Shown here: piece by piece, positions 14,553 through 25,986 of the stretch
How the letters are laid out: each line of letters begins with the position of its first letter
Position numbering within the stretch: position 1 is the stretch's first letter
Source: Anthoceros angustus
Taxonomy: Eukaryota; Streptophyta; Anthocerotopsida; Anthocerotales; Anthocerotaceae
Direction of reading: 5' to 3'
NCBI GenBank assembly: GCA_010909165.1
Contig: VJWM01000007.1
Span: forward strand, 732,644-796,643
Length of the DNA: 64,000 nucleotides
The notes under the pieces: generated by a model
What the model saw: the letters and a program-made list of their open reading frames with translations, nothing else
The model's database searches: none
Told to the model about the DNA's origin: nothing
Made by a program: the position numbers and the translations under genes

Positions 14553-15413
14553 TCAGAACAGGGCGCGCAGCTCATCGGCTTCCTTGGCCATTTCTTCTAA
14601 AGTGCGATCTTGCCGATCAATATCCAGTGTCTTGCTCAGTTCTTCTTCCTTGGCGTCCAGCTGGACCCATGAAACACGCGTGAGCCAAGGTTGAGAGTGA
14701 GGCAATTTCAAGGTGGGCAACGGCAGCAGCGGGCGAGAGCCTTACCGCTTCGTAAACCTCATCGTTCTCCTTGAAGTCCCCAAGAGTCCTGGGGAGCACA
14801 TGGACGTGAACGTGTGCCACGGTCTGTCCAGCTTGGGGACCATCCTGCGTGGGCGGGGCAGCCGGAACAAGGACAGAAACAAACGCGAGGTGAGAAGAGC
14901 ACAGTTCTGAACCTGCCCGACCTAGACTACATTCATCCGAGACATCGATATCAGGATACCTGAATGGAGAAAGTCAAGGAGGAAGCATTGAAGTGCTTCT
15001 CAACCTTGGTGCCCACGAGTTTGGCCGTGAGCCAGAGATCGGACACTTCTTCCGCCCTCAGGTCCGCGAACCTTGCCACCACCCGTCTCGGGCAAACGAG
15101 CACATGTGATGCTGCTGGTTAAGGAAACAATACTAACAAAAGCTCTGACCGAGGAACGTAGAGTTGCAAAGGAGAATGACTCAGGGCAAGTGCCTGCCAA
15201 GAGTAAGGATATGACCTGCGCATGCAAGAAGCCCGCGGGCAGTAAGTGGGCGAGCAGGCGCAGGCGGAAGCGGAATCAAGCAAGTGGAAACAATGCCACC
15301 TACCAGGTACGACGGGCCTGAGATTGACCAGCGCATAGGAGTGGCTAGTAGCCAGAAACACCTCTTTTGCATCAATTTGGTATTTGCCAAAGCGGAAGCC
15401 ATTTCCGGTTTCC

Positions 15414-15472
<59 letters not shown>

Positions 15473-15480
15473 CACCTGAG
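14553..15480 (-). CDS. FHIT: FHIT-like bis(5'-adenosyl)-triphosphatase (HIT family), N-terminus uncertain
   Basis: HIT-family hydrolase that cleaves diadenosine polyphosphates such as Ap3A to AMP plus ADP. Exons on the minus strand: about 15400(-15480)-15304, about 15111-14960, 14844-14746 and 14661-14553 (stop 14555-14553). The first readable exon has [14 protein letters not shown] and then the conserved [12 protein letters not shown]. The second has [20 protein letters not shown] and [11 protein letters not shown]. The third has [19 protein letters not shown], including the H-x-H-x-H-x-x histidine triad with its catalytic middle histidine. The fourth ends [18 protein letters not shown]. Residue order matches plant FHIT from end to end. 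No in-frame ATG is visible just before FRFGKY. The frame instead runs upstream into a GCCTGA-family repeat that would encode (Gln-Ala)n, so either that repeat is coding or the start lies in an unseen 5' exon. A short exon from an ATG near 15588 is one possibility. The gene is convergent with dynein and divergent from the kinesin. Confidence 0.92.
15414..15475. repeat. Hexanucleotide microsatellite (GCCTGA)~10
   Basis: About ten near-perfect GCCTGA units. On the minus strand the repeat is in frame with the FHIT exon and would read Gln-Ala repeated, joining directly to [11 protein letters not shown]. It may be coding, 5' UTR, or part of an intron that ends inside it. Confidence 0.93.
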
Positions 15481-15481
15481 T

Positions 15482-15955
15482 TACTACTGGCCCTGTGCCT
15501 GGCTGCGGAGCCAAAAAGGAGAAGAGACCAGAGCAGAGCAGAGCAGACCAACCTCACCAGGCGAGGCAGCAGAAATGGGAGAGTTCATGCCGCTGCAATT
15601 ATGGCGGCAACTACAACTGCGGGTGCGCGGATGGCGCCACAAGCGCAGCACTGGCGACTCGGATTTCCAACAACGACTCCACAAAGGCAACGGCACACGA
15701 GCTGTGGCAGCCATGCCCTAGTCTACCTGCCCTCAGGCTGGACCTCCACAACCGGGATCTTGTCCCTTCACTCCGGTCGGATCCCTGGTTAACCTTTAAC
15801 CGCAGGCCAGGCCAGGTGTACTCCCTATGCAAACGTTGTATACAAATTGGCAGCTCTTTCCCGCGTTACCCTCCATTTAAAACAAACAGACGCAGCAACA
15901 GCAGCTGCAACACAAGAGAGCAGCCTGCAGCAGTTGTCTCGCCGGTGCGGTGATT
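15482..15955. promoter_or_regulatory. Divergent intergenic region between FHIT and KIN-7O
   Basis: About 470 bp separate the readable start of FHIT (-) from the kinesin ATG at 15956 (+). It must hold the 5' UTRs of both genes and probably a shared bidirectional promoter. A TATA-like or pyrimidine-initiator element cannot be assigned with confidence. GAGCAGAGCAGAGCAGA at about 15531-15547 is a short purine repeat. Confidence 0.45.
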
Positions 15956-18900
15956 ATGGAGAAGATATCTGTGGCCATCCGCGTGCGTCCCTTGAGCAAG
16001 CAAGAGGAAGTGAAGGGGAGCCCATGGAAGCTGGGTCCTAACAGCATCACTTTCTCGCCTGCCTCCGGATCCTCCCTCACCTCCCAGGCCTTTGTCTTCG
16101 GTGTGTGGAATGCTGCCCTGGCCTGTTCTGCCTTGCCATTTTCCCACCCCTCTCATCCCGCCACTCACCGCTCCCCATCATTGCAGATCAAGTCTTTGGA
16201 CCGGACTCTCCAACATCGTATATCTACGACGAAGCTGCCAAGCACATCATCGCATCCACCGTACAGGGATTCAATGGTGCCTCCTCAATTCCTGCTCTAT
16301 CGGGGTCCCTACCGGAATTGCCCAGTTCCGACGCCACTCTAACGTCACCGTGTGTCCAGGTACCATTTTTGCTTATGGCCAGACTAGCAGTGGCAAGACG
16401 TATACCATGCGAGGCTCGCCGCAAGAACCTGGCATCATTCCTCTTGCAGTTCACGACGTTTTCATCAACACAGATCAGGTAGAACTCTTATCCGCTTTGC
16501 CTGCCCCGCCTGGCCCCCGCTTAATCTCTAGGAGCGTCACTCTGGAGCCGGAACTGTGCTGTGTGGTGCTAGGCAACCGACCGAGAGTTTCTCATCCGAG
16601 TCTCCTATATGGAGATTTACAACGAGGAGATCAATGACTTGCTGGCTCCCGAAAATCAGAAACTGCAAGTGCACGAAAATCTTGAGGCATGCATGCTCAA
16701 CTCCCCCTCGCTACTTGTTTCTCTTCACCCCCGCTGTTGCACCTCATTGACGCGGGCCCCGCTTCCTGCAGCGAGGAATATTTGTTGCAGGCTTACGGGA
16801 GGAGATTGTCAGTACCCCCAACCAAGTGTTGGAGTTGTTGTCCTTCGGAGAGGGTGTGCTGCTTTATCCTCTCGCCTTCTTTTCCCTTCCTGCTCTCCTT
16901 CGCTGTCCAGTTGCCCAACGTCCATAAAACTCTTGTCTTGCAGCTCATCGACGGGTCGGTGAAACCAACATGAATGTCTACAGCAGCAGGTCGCACACCA
17001 TCTTCCGCATGGTAATTTCCAACTTCTCATTCTTCTTAGCAGGCATGTCATATTCACACCTGCTTGCTTACTGTTATTACCGTCAACTGCCCGTCCTTGC
17101 TCCTGCTATCGGCACATGCTCAGCCTCTGCATTAGTAGTGAATTGACAGCGGCCATCATTGAGAACGGTGTGCAGGTCATTGAGAGCAGGGATATGACGG
17201 ATTCTGGGAGCTCAGATGCGGTTCGAGTATCCGTTCTGGTGTCAAACATCTGCACTGATTACCGGAACTACTTTTTTGTCTTTTCAAAGAACTTAGGACT
17301 TCCTGTCCTGTTTGGTTCTATCACTGAGAATGTGTTCCCTCTTTCATGTGCTCAGAATCTAGTAGACTTGGCTGGCTCTGAGCGAGTGTCAAAAACAGGA
17401 GCAGAGGGTGCACGTTTGAAGGAAGGAACTCATATCAACAAGAGTCTGATGACGTTGGGAAACGTGATCAACAAACTCAGTGATGGCATTCAAAGACAGG
17501 GGTACGTTGGTGGTGGGACGATAGTCTCTTGTATCAGTCCCTTTCTAGGTCTCAAGGATCCACACCTGAGCGTTAGCAAGTCTTGTTTACTATGTTTTGA
17601 CCGCTAACACACAAGGGGAAGCCGGTTTAAGAGTCTAAAATCTCTTCGTATTGCAGGGGCCATGTGCCTTATAGAGACAGCAAGCTGACACGGATACTCC
17701 AACCAGCTTTAGGTGGCAATGCCAAAACCACAATCATTTGTAACATTACTCCAGCACTTGTAAGTTAATAGATGAGCCTGGCTTGCAAAGATTTGCTGTT
17801 ATTTGCCATCTATGCTAGTGGTTACACAAGTTCCCTCCCCTTCTGGTTCTGTGGCAGGTCCATTCAGATGAAAGTAAAGGGACACTCCAGTTTGCTGGCA
17901 GAGCAAACCGTGTTACCAATTGTGCCCAAGTGAATGAGGTCTGTGGTACATTAAAACTTTGACTTTGTAATAGGCAGTTATTATTGACTTCTGGAGGACC
18001 GACTACACGTGCTGCCTAACTGCCTTGGTTTCTCCCATGCTATTTGTGGTCCTTGAATCTGAATCATGATGATGACTCTGGATTTTTGCAGGTCATGACA
18101 GATGCTGCTTTACTGAAAAGGCAGAAGAAAGAAATTGAAGACCTCCGGAGCAAGCTCCAAGCTAAGATCAGTTTTTTGCTGAAAGCTTTGCCTGCAGAGA
18201 GCTTCCTGATTTAGCTCTGTGTCAGCAGTCATTGTAAGCATCTCGTCTTTTTTTTTCCCAGGAATCCCAGCCAGATTACTTGGAGGAGGAGATCTTGATC
18301 CTACGAAATAAGTTGTTAAAGGTGCATTGAAGTTTAAGTTCTAGCAGTTGGTCTCTGACCTGGATGTTAAGTGTAGATTTCACATTAACACTCTTGTCAT
18401 CAGTTTGAACTGGAAAGGGAGCGTCTGTCTCTGGAGTTGATCGAGGAGAAAAAAGCTCAAGCAGAATGCGAACGTCGCATAAAGGAGCAGGAGCAGAAGA
18501 TTGAGAAACTTGGGACTATGGTTATCAACTGTGCAATTGACGATCGGGATTATACCAAAAAGGTTGCCTCTTCAGATTAATTGTTGAGGGGGCCAGTGGA
18601 AATGGTTATCATTTGTTTGCTTCCTCATCCTGTTACCTCCATTCAGGGAAATCGTAGGGAGCGCAGGGAAACCTGGTGTCCCCGTGTCCCAAGCGTGGCA
18701 GCGGAGGTGAGGATGTGTTAACGGCCTGCAGTGATCTCCTTATTGTTGAGTTCCGTAATAACTTATGAACTCACTTATTGAGAACTATGCAGATGAAAGA
18801 CTTCAAGTGGCAGTTCCAGAAGGGGCTGATCGATGTGGATGGTCTTCTGCATCCAATTAGAGACAGAGGCCATCCCTTGCCTCCTCCTTTTGGAATGCTG

Positions 18901-21900
18901 TTAGAGGATGAAGAAGAATGTCTGGTGTGGGATTCCAAAAATGAAGAGATGGCAGAATCAGCTTACCATGAATGGGATCAGTCGTTGGATCCATCTTCTC
19001 ATGTTATGCAAAAAAAGAAGTCCCTGTCGACCAAGGGGGCTGAAATTGAGGTCCATTCTTGATGACTACTGAAGCCTGAGTTGCATTGATTCTTTGTTCC
19101 TCTGCACTTCAGTGGTGATGCTGTTAGGTCTAGTGATATTCTGTCCTTTTTGGTGCCATCTTGCAGCTTCAACAGGAAACTGAGAATCAGCATGGGGACA
19201 GTCAGTGTGAGCATGGCCTTGAGGTACACAGCTGCTTGGCATTCAGGGCAGGCACACAGATCACAGGAACTAACCACTACCTCACATTTCAGGTGAAAGT
19301 AATGCAGGAAATGAATGAGCTGAAGTCGGAGTTAATACAAGTGCAAATGGGTGGAGAGAAATGTGGGCAATTTGATAATCGAAAGTTGTCCAGTGACATT
19401 CCGGGTCGGAGAGTGAAAAGCCTTGATGGCGGGGACACAGATGGTCCTGCATCGAGTATTAATTTCTTACATGCTCAGGTTTCATGCTGACTTCATCTGC
19501 CTTTTCGTTGAAGTGAGATGTTGGTCTAGTAGAGCTGATATGTAAGTTTGATTGTAGGTGGAAAGACTTGAGACCGAAAAGTTCTTCATGCAGCGTGAGT
19601 TAGACCGCCTTATGGAACAGGCCAAAGGACAGACAACAACTGCCCAAGAGGACTTGAAAGAGGTATGAGGTGTTCCACCTATGTCCTTCTAAGGCTACAA
19701 TTGGCCCCTTGGACCTTGATGCTTTGTTTGCTCTATCCTTTTCAAATGCAGTTGTACCAGGAGCTTAAGGAAACCACCGAGCAGCTCAACTCCGTGCTCG
19801 AGCAGAATAAGCAGCTCCAGGTCACATCGTTGTCAGAAGTTCAGCATAATGCCAGCTAGCTCGTGACTTGACCATCATGTTAATAGTGCTGATTACCACA
19901 TTCTTTTACAGGAGGAACTCAACAGGCTGAAAACAACTGCTATCACTTTATGCGAGGAGCATGAAGTGAAAACTGCAGCAGGAGTTTCGCAGGTGTGCAG
20001 CTGCCAGTATAGCTCAGGAATCACAAGGAGAATAGGCAGCAATGCTTTCTGGTTGATGAACTGTTGCTCTTGCATCGGGAGCTGGCTTGTTCCATCGGCA
20101 ACTAAAGGAGTTTGTGGCACAATCAATGCAGGAGAAGGAAGGTGAAGGTAAAACACTGGTCTTAGAACCAGAACGGCATAATGGGGTCCATAACAGCACA
20201 GTTTCTGAGGTAGCTGAGCTACTGGAGACTTGTTCTGGGACTGCTGAGCAGACCCTCCACCGGGAACAGATTGGCCCTTCTGAGGGGAAGCTGTTATCAG
20301 GAGACATGTTGATCCTGCATACAGGTGCTGCATCGCTGGATACAGGAAAAGCTGAGTTCTTGCCTGAAGATATGCAGGAACTTAACAGGGACCTCACAAA
20401 GCAGCTTGTCTTGGGGAGTGACCCGGCTAGTTTCAGTGATGTGAGCAGCCTCATGTCAAGCCGAACTGAGGCACAGGACAAAGACACTGTAAAGGCCCCA
20501 GCAGAGGAGGAAAGGAGAGCAGCAGAAACTTTGAATTCTCAGTTATCCCAGTACAAGTCCAGGCTTACAGAACTCGAGAGTCTTCTTGCAGAGAGAGAGA
20601 AGCAGTGCAAGATCCTAGATGAGACTGTCAATGGTCTGGAAAAAGAGAAGGTAATTCTCACTTCAGTTTCAATCATAAAGGTTTTCATAAGCCTGTGCGG
20701 GCCATTGTCATGGTGAAGCTCTTTGGGTTTGCTTGTGTGGAAGTCACGGAGCACTTCGGACATTTGGATGGGCTGTTTAACTAATATCGTACGCTTAGCT
20801 GTCAAAAGGCCTCCAGAGAGATGGAGTCTTCCCAGGCTCAAGCAGACGCCCTGGCTCTCAGAAAGGAGCTTACAAGCTTGAAGGTGGCTCCAATATTTTT
20901 GGAGAAAGAGCGTGATGCCCTTCGGAAAGAGTCTGAGAAGCTGAGGATGAAGTTGAAGGAAACTGAAGCAAAGCTTAAGTCAACGCTTCAGGATAAGAGC
21001 AAGCTTGAGGTCCCATTCCCCTTTTCAAGTCAACCAGCTTTCATACATTTTTGTGACGTTGATGGTCCCTAGTTTGTGAAACAGGCTGATAAAGCAAATA
21101 TGGAGCGAGAGCTCAAACAGCTGCGGGGAAGTACTTTGCTACAACGTGGCATCAACAGACGTGAGTCTCTAGCTGAGAAGCGACGAGAGTCCACAGCTCC
21201 AGCTATAAGCAAGGCAAAGCAGCAGCTATCCACACTAGAGCAAACTCTTCAGACAAGGAGCATGGAGCTTGAGAAAGCAGCTTTTGATATACAAGTTTTG
21301 CAGGTGAATTAAGATAGTAGCGCTTTAGTCATCTGTTTGCTGGGTCCTTAAGCCTTGCCAACCCAGTCTCATGTTCCTGCTTGCTTTACAGAGAGCGTGA
21401 TAGAATCCACTTATGCAGTGGAAACACTCATGAAATTGTGCAAGGTTGTGACAATGCAATTGCATGGGGTCTAAGTGTGACTGTAGTATTTGTTTGAACG
21501 TGAGTAGACAGGATATAACAACTGTATCTGAACTCCCACCCAGTATCCAGCTGCTAATATTCTGTCTGACATATCCCATAGGAATCATGCTCCAAGCTGG
21601 AGTTCTCGGTTGTGGAAGCTGAAAACCTTGAAAGCTCCTTGAAAGAGCAACTCTCAGCTGCAGAAGACGTGATAGTCAACCTTCGTTCAGAGAATAGCGA
21701 GAGAGATGCTGAGGCACAACGCCTGACAATTGAGCTGGAAGTAGCCTCTGAGCAATGGAAGGCGTCCATTTTGGAAAAAGAAACGTTGCAGCAACAGAGT
21801 GCAGCACTGGTACCACATGTCCCCTGTCTAAAACTTTGCTAAGATTGCTGACCTTATTTTATCGTTCACGTCAGCAATCTGCAACTTTTGTAGGGTCTTT

Positions 21901-24900
21901 AGACGATTCATGGTATTACAGGTAGCAAGTCTCCAGGAGCAGGAAGTGCTAAGCCGTACTGCGATGGCTGAGCTGTCAAAAGAAAAGGAAGAACTGGCCC
22001 AGGTTGGGTTTGTAGATACTGGTCATTTCAATAGAGGCTTTTCTGTTGAGAGCTATCCATTGCTTATCTGAGGTTTGTGATGTGCCTTCAACCAGCAACT
22101 CACAGATGCTTATATTGAGTTTGAGGAGGACAAGGCAGCTTTTGTTACAAGGATGAGGGATCAATGTGCTGAGGTGTCTGCAGATGCTAATCAGCAGTTT
22201 AGGAGTTTGAGCAGCAAGCTGAATAAACTTGAAGTGAATCTTGAGAAAGTAAATTCAAGCAGAGTATTTCGATGCTGATGTGTTTGTCCTAGCAATTTTC
22301 AGCGACCTTGGATTTTTTGATTGAATCATATGTTTCTCAGTGACCTGCTACATACAAGAAAATCTGATATGCCAAGTCCACAGATTGTGCTAGTTCAAGA
22401 AGAAGCAAATCTGGTCGCAACAGAGATTGACAGGGACATGCAAGAATTTCAGCTCTTGTTTCAAGATAATTTATGGTTGCCAACAACTCAGCTTGTGGAG
22501 CAGGTAATTCCCTCTTATGTCACAAGTGCAAACTCTGGAGAGGAACAGACTTACTAGCTTAGAAGAGTGAAGGCCTTGTTGTACCAGCAGTACTCTCTAT
22601 ACTAGTGACAGCTTGTCAGGGTGATGACATCAGTCTGTTGGTAGGTCGAAATCTTTTCTCGGCAACTGCAAGACTTCCGCAAGACTCTAGAAGAGCAATT
22701 GGTAGCAAATGCTACGATGGATCAAAAAGCCAGGTGCAGAAATGAATATCAACCCTGCTGTAAACATTTCTTCCGATTGTAATGTTGTATGAAACCTTAT
22801 CGGTCTATTTTTTCTCCAGATCAGCACAACTCGACCAGATAAATCAGTTGTTATTGGCCCTTCTGCAATGTATGGAAAAGTTTGAACTCAGTCACGAGAG
22901 AAGTGCAGGGGTAAGCTACTTTGGAACGAGTCAGGGTCTTGGAGGCAATCATGGTTCCATCAGGAAGTAAATCGGGCTCGTAGTAACCCTCTCCTTGTTA
23001 CTGTTCCTAGTAATCCATGTTTTAAGGTGTTTGCATCATTTGTCAGTCCTTTTAAGTTTTCACAGGGAAGTAAGTGTGCTGCCTGTTTCCCAATGACTGC
23101 CAGGTCTTGAGTTCCACGGTTGATCGAGTGGATCTGGAGTATGGAGCTGCGGTTCATATGCTTTCTGGATTCGTGCTAGAATCAGAAAGCCTGATGAGCC
23201 AGCTGGTGGAAAGTTTGAAACGCACAGATGGAGCTACAGAGTCCAGACCTGTCACAATCACATCTAAAGAAGGCTCCGATTCTTTTGTTAGACCACATGA
23301 AGGGGAGATTGCTGTGGTAAAGTATTCATTGTCTCAGAGGAGAAGCCCAGATTGCAGTTCAGCATTAAGACCAGCAGCAGCAAATTTTACTTTCCTTGTC
23401 CTTTGTGCTGCAGTGGAATGCTGTTCGTTTTACACGGCCATTGGCATGATTGGAGATTACATATCAATTATGTGGTGTGCATGGCAGATGGAGACACTTA
23501 ACACAGAGTTGATTAACTCTCCTTTATCAAAGTCGAATACTCCGGGCCACAGACACAGGTGGCTAACTTTGCATTGAATGATAACTTTCAAGCCTGAGGA
23601 AGGTACTAGCCAACATTTGAACTAATACTGTGCAAACGCCGAATATGGCTGGAGTCTCGGCTTCCAGGATTTACAAAGGGTGTGAAGCGGAATATCAAGA
23701 GGTAAAGTTTCGCTTCTGACGTGCCCCTTTCCACTACCTCCGCTCCAATATTGCGAGCTTTGAAGCCGAGCTCTCCTGTTCAAGTTACATTGTCTGTGTT
23801 CAGAGGGAAAGCAAGACGCTGGAGGAGCTTTCAGGCCATCCAGATCAAAGAATATTTAGGTTGGCCACAAGATACATTGTCAAATCTTCCTCTCTGCTCG
23901 TAAGCAGTTTTAGCCCCTCAGTGGCTGTAAAATTCGTTTTCAGGTTGCTGGGCAAGGAAGAAGGTTTGACGGAACACGCGCAGCGTACTTCAACAGCTTG
24001 TCTTAATGCCGAATCTGAAAATCAGCTACTTAGACAAGTAGGTGGTGACCTTCCCCCACTGATTGAATCTTTTGGTCCAAATAAGTACGTTAGTTTACGT
24101 TGAGCTTTTCCTGCAGGAAAATCTTCAGATGTTTACAACAAATATGAAGCTTCAAGTGGGAATTCAATCTTCCAAAGAGAGGGAAGAAGTTTACAGGGGT
24201 CGGCTTCAAGAAGCTTTGCTGGCAAACGATGAGCTTGCAAGATGTGGCGAGCTGCCTCGTGTTGGCATCCAGACAAACGACGAGAACGTCCCCTGCAATG
24301 TGGTAGTAAGCGGAACTAATTCAACCCGTGGGCAATGTGGGGTAAAAGCAGCTAACGAACTAACATCTAGGTGCCTTCAGGAACTGGACCACCTGCGTGG
24401 AGAGCTTGCTTCGTCAAGACTTGAAATTGTCGAGCTTGAAGTTGAACTGGAGGCTACGAGGTTCTAAAACTACCCAACTCCTTCAGGTTGGGCACGGGTG
24501 CTGTTTCTAACCAGTCTACTGAACTGCAGAGCCCAGTGTCTCACAAAGCCACAGGAGCTACGACAGCGGCTAGAGAGGTCAGCACAAGATGTAGAACGAG
24601 ATGCCAGGATTCTGGAAATTGAACATGAGAACGTGGCGCTAAAGCACCGACTCAAGGTTGCTGAGGATCGTGCAAAGGTAATATGTGGGCCGTGCTCCGC
24701 GGTTGTATCCATCCTATCCATGTCTTCCGATATCTACTGATCAATTCGACCTGCTTTCTTCTAGACACGGCGGGACATCATCAGAAAGCTGCGAGAGGGG
24801 GCAAAAGCGAACGATTCGTCGTCACAACAGGTCTGAGCCGTTCGTCACAACATGACTCTGCATTTTGGACGAAGTTTACATCACACCTTATTTGGTTTAT

Positions 24901-25067
24901 CACACCTTATCTCTGGAGTCCAGGCCTCCTTTAAGGAGCTCGTCTTCCAAAAGGCTATGCTAGAGGAGCAAATTGGAGGCTTGAAAACGGAGCTTCTTTT
25001 CCTCCATAATCAGGTACGGAGGCACGCAAACGGCTCGAGCAAACATGGAGCAATACAAGACTTATAG
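15956..25067 (+). CDS. KIN-7O: Kinesin-7 family motor, KIN-7O (CENP-E-like) type
   Basis: Plus-end-directed kinesin with an N-terminal motor and a long coiled-coil tail; plant KIN-7O resembles CENP-E. Exons: 15956-16100, 16187-16276, 16360-16478, 16573-16686, 16772-16853, 16944-17011, 17176-17238, 17356-17501, 17657-17759, 17858-17938, 18092-18160, 18262-18321, 18404-18562, 18647-18706, 18793-19050, 19167-19223, 19293-19478, 19558-19662, 19752-19820, 19912-19992, about 20080-20649, 20821-21009, 21073-21303, 21582-21809, 21922-22002, 22096-22248, 22384-22503, 22645-22733, 22820-22910, 23104-23316, 23488-23558, 23668-23701, 23804-23859, 23944-24037, 24117-24460, 24530-24677, 24765-24830, 24924-25013 and on to a stop near 25067. 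The motor starts [14 protein letters not shown], then P-loop [21 protein letters not shown], switch I SSRSH, switch II DLAGSER and [13 protein letters not shown]. The neck [15 protein letters not shown] and RRETWCPR also match plant KIN-7O. The exon near 20080 and the last exon have unresolved frames. Confidence 0.92.
16687..16771 (+). other. Probable GC-AG intron in the kinesin motor domain
   Basis: The motor reading requires HENLE to be followed by [13 protein letters not shown]. The left exon ends CTTGAG and the next bases are GCATGC rather than GT. The right border is CCTGCAG followed by CGAGGAATA. No GT donor nearby keeps the frame, so a GC donor is the simplest reading. Confidence 0.6.
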
Positions 25068-25114
25068 GTTGTAAGATTAGCGGACATCATAAAGGCTGAA
25101 GAAATGTCATGCGA

Positions 25115-25986
25115 GTCAATACCCCCGTTTTCACATTCAACACCACGCCCACGTAAGGGGAGGTGATTGCTGGAGAGCGCACCCGTAGCCTGACGATTTC
25201 AAGGGTAGAAGCCTTGCAACTGTTTTATGACCACTGTGAACGCTTTTCAAGACACCATGCCTTTCACTGTAATTAATTCAATGTAAACTTCTTCACATGG
25301 CAACAACTTCAACAACACTACAATCGGCCTCTTTCCTAATTCTCACGCAAAGCAACAGTCCCCATCAAACAATGACACCCAGTCCTCCGTCTCCACTACC
25401 TGATGCTGTAGACCCTCGAGGAATAAACGCGACCACATAAGACGCACCGTTTCTCCGACATTCCCCCTCCACAACATGAACCACAAGAGAACCCAGCCTG
25501 ATACAGCTCATACAAGAAGCAAATGTGTCTCATGGCGATCCAACAAACACACAGGTTAGCTCTGTGGAGCAGAAAATTGACTTTTCACAATCATTAAATG
25601 ATGAGCCCTACGAATAGCACCAGAATGTCCAGCTTCAACAGTGCAGATTGTTCAGAAAGCAGCAGTACAACTCTGGAGTAAAAAGCACACCAGACCCCAG
25701 CAGTGTCACAGGATCAACATCAAGTAGGACGAGCAGCGGTGATATGAAGCACACTGCAAATAGATGGTGGGAACCGAGCCACAGTCGGTTAAGTCAGGAC
25801 ACTAGTGTTGCACAACAACATGGCCAAAGCAGCAAGAATGAGATCCACGTGTGCAAAACTTGAAATGCAGACACTGGCAAAAGTAGCAAACTCAAGCCGA
25901 GTTACACACTGTCACAGTGAAAGCTGAGGAGGAAATGGCAATACAGAGAGTCTGTCAGCAGCACAAATTGGAATGGGAACACTCAC
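25115..25986. other. Intergenic / 3' UTR region between KIN-7O and UBA2-like gene
   Basis: The two genes converge here. The 870 bases show only short open frames without recognisable domains and are probably occupied by the two 3' UTRs. AATTAATTCAATGTAAA near 25272-25288 could serve polyadenylation, but no strong AATAAA is obvious. Confidence 0.5.
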
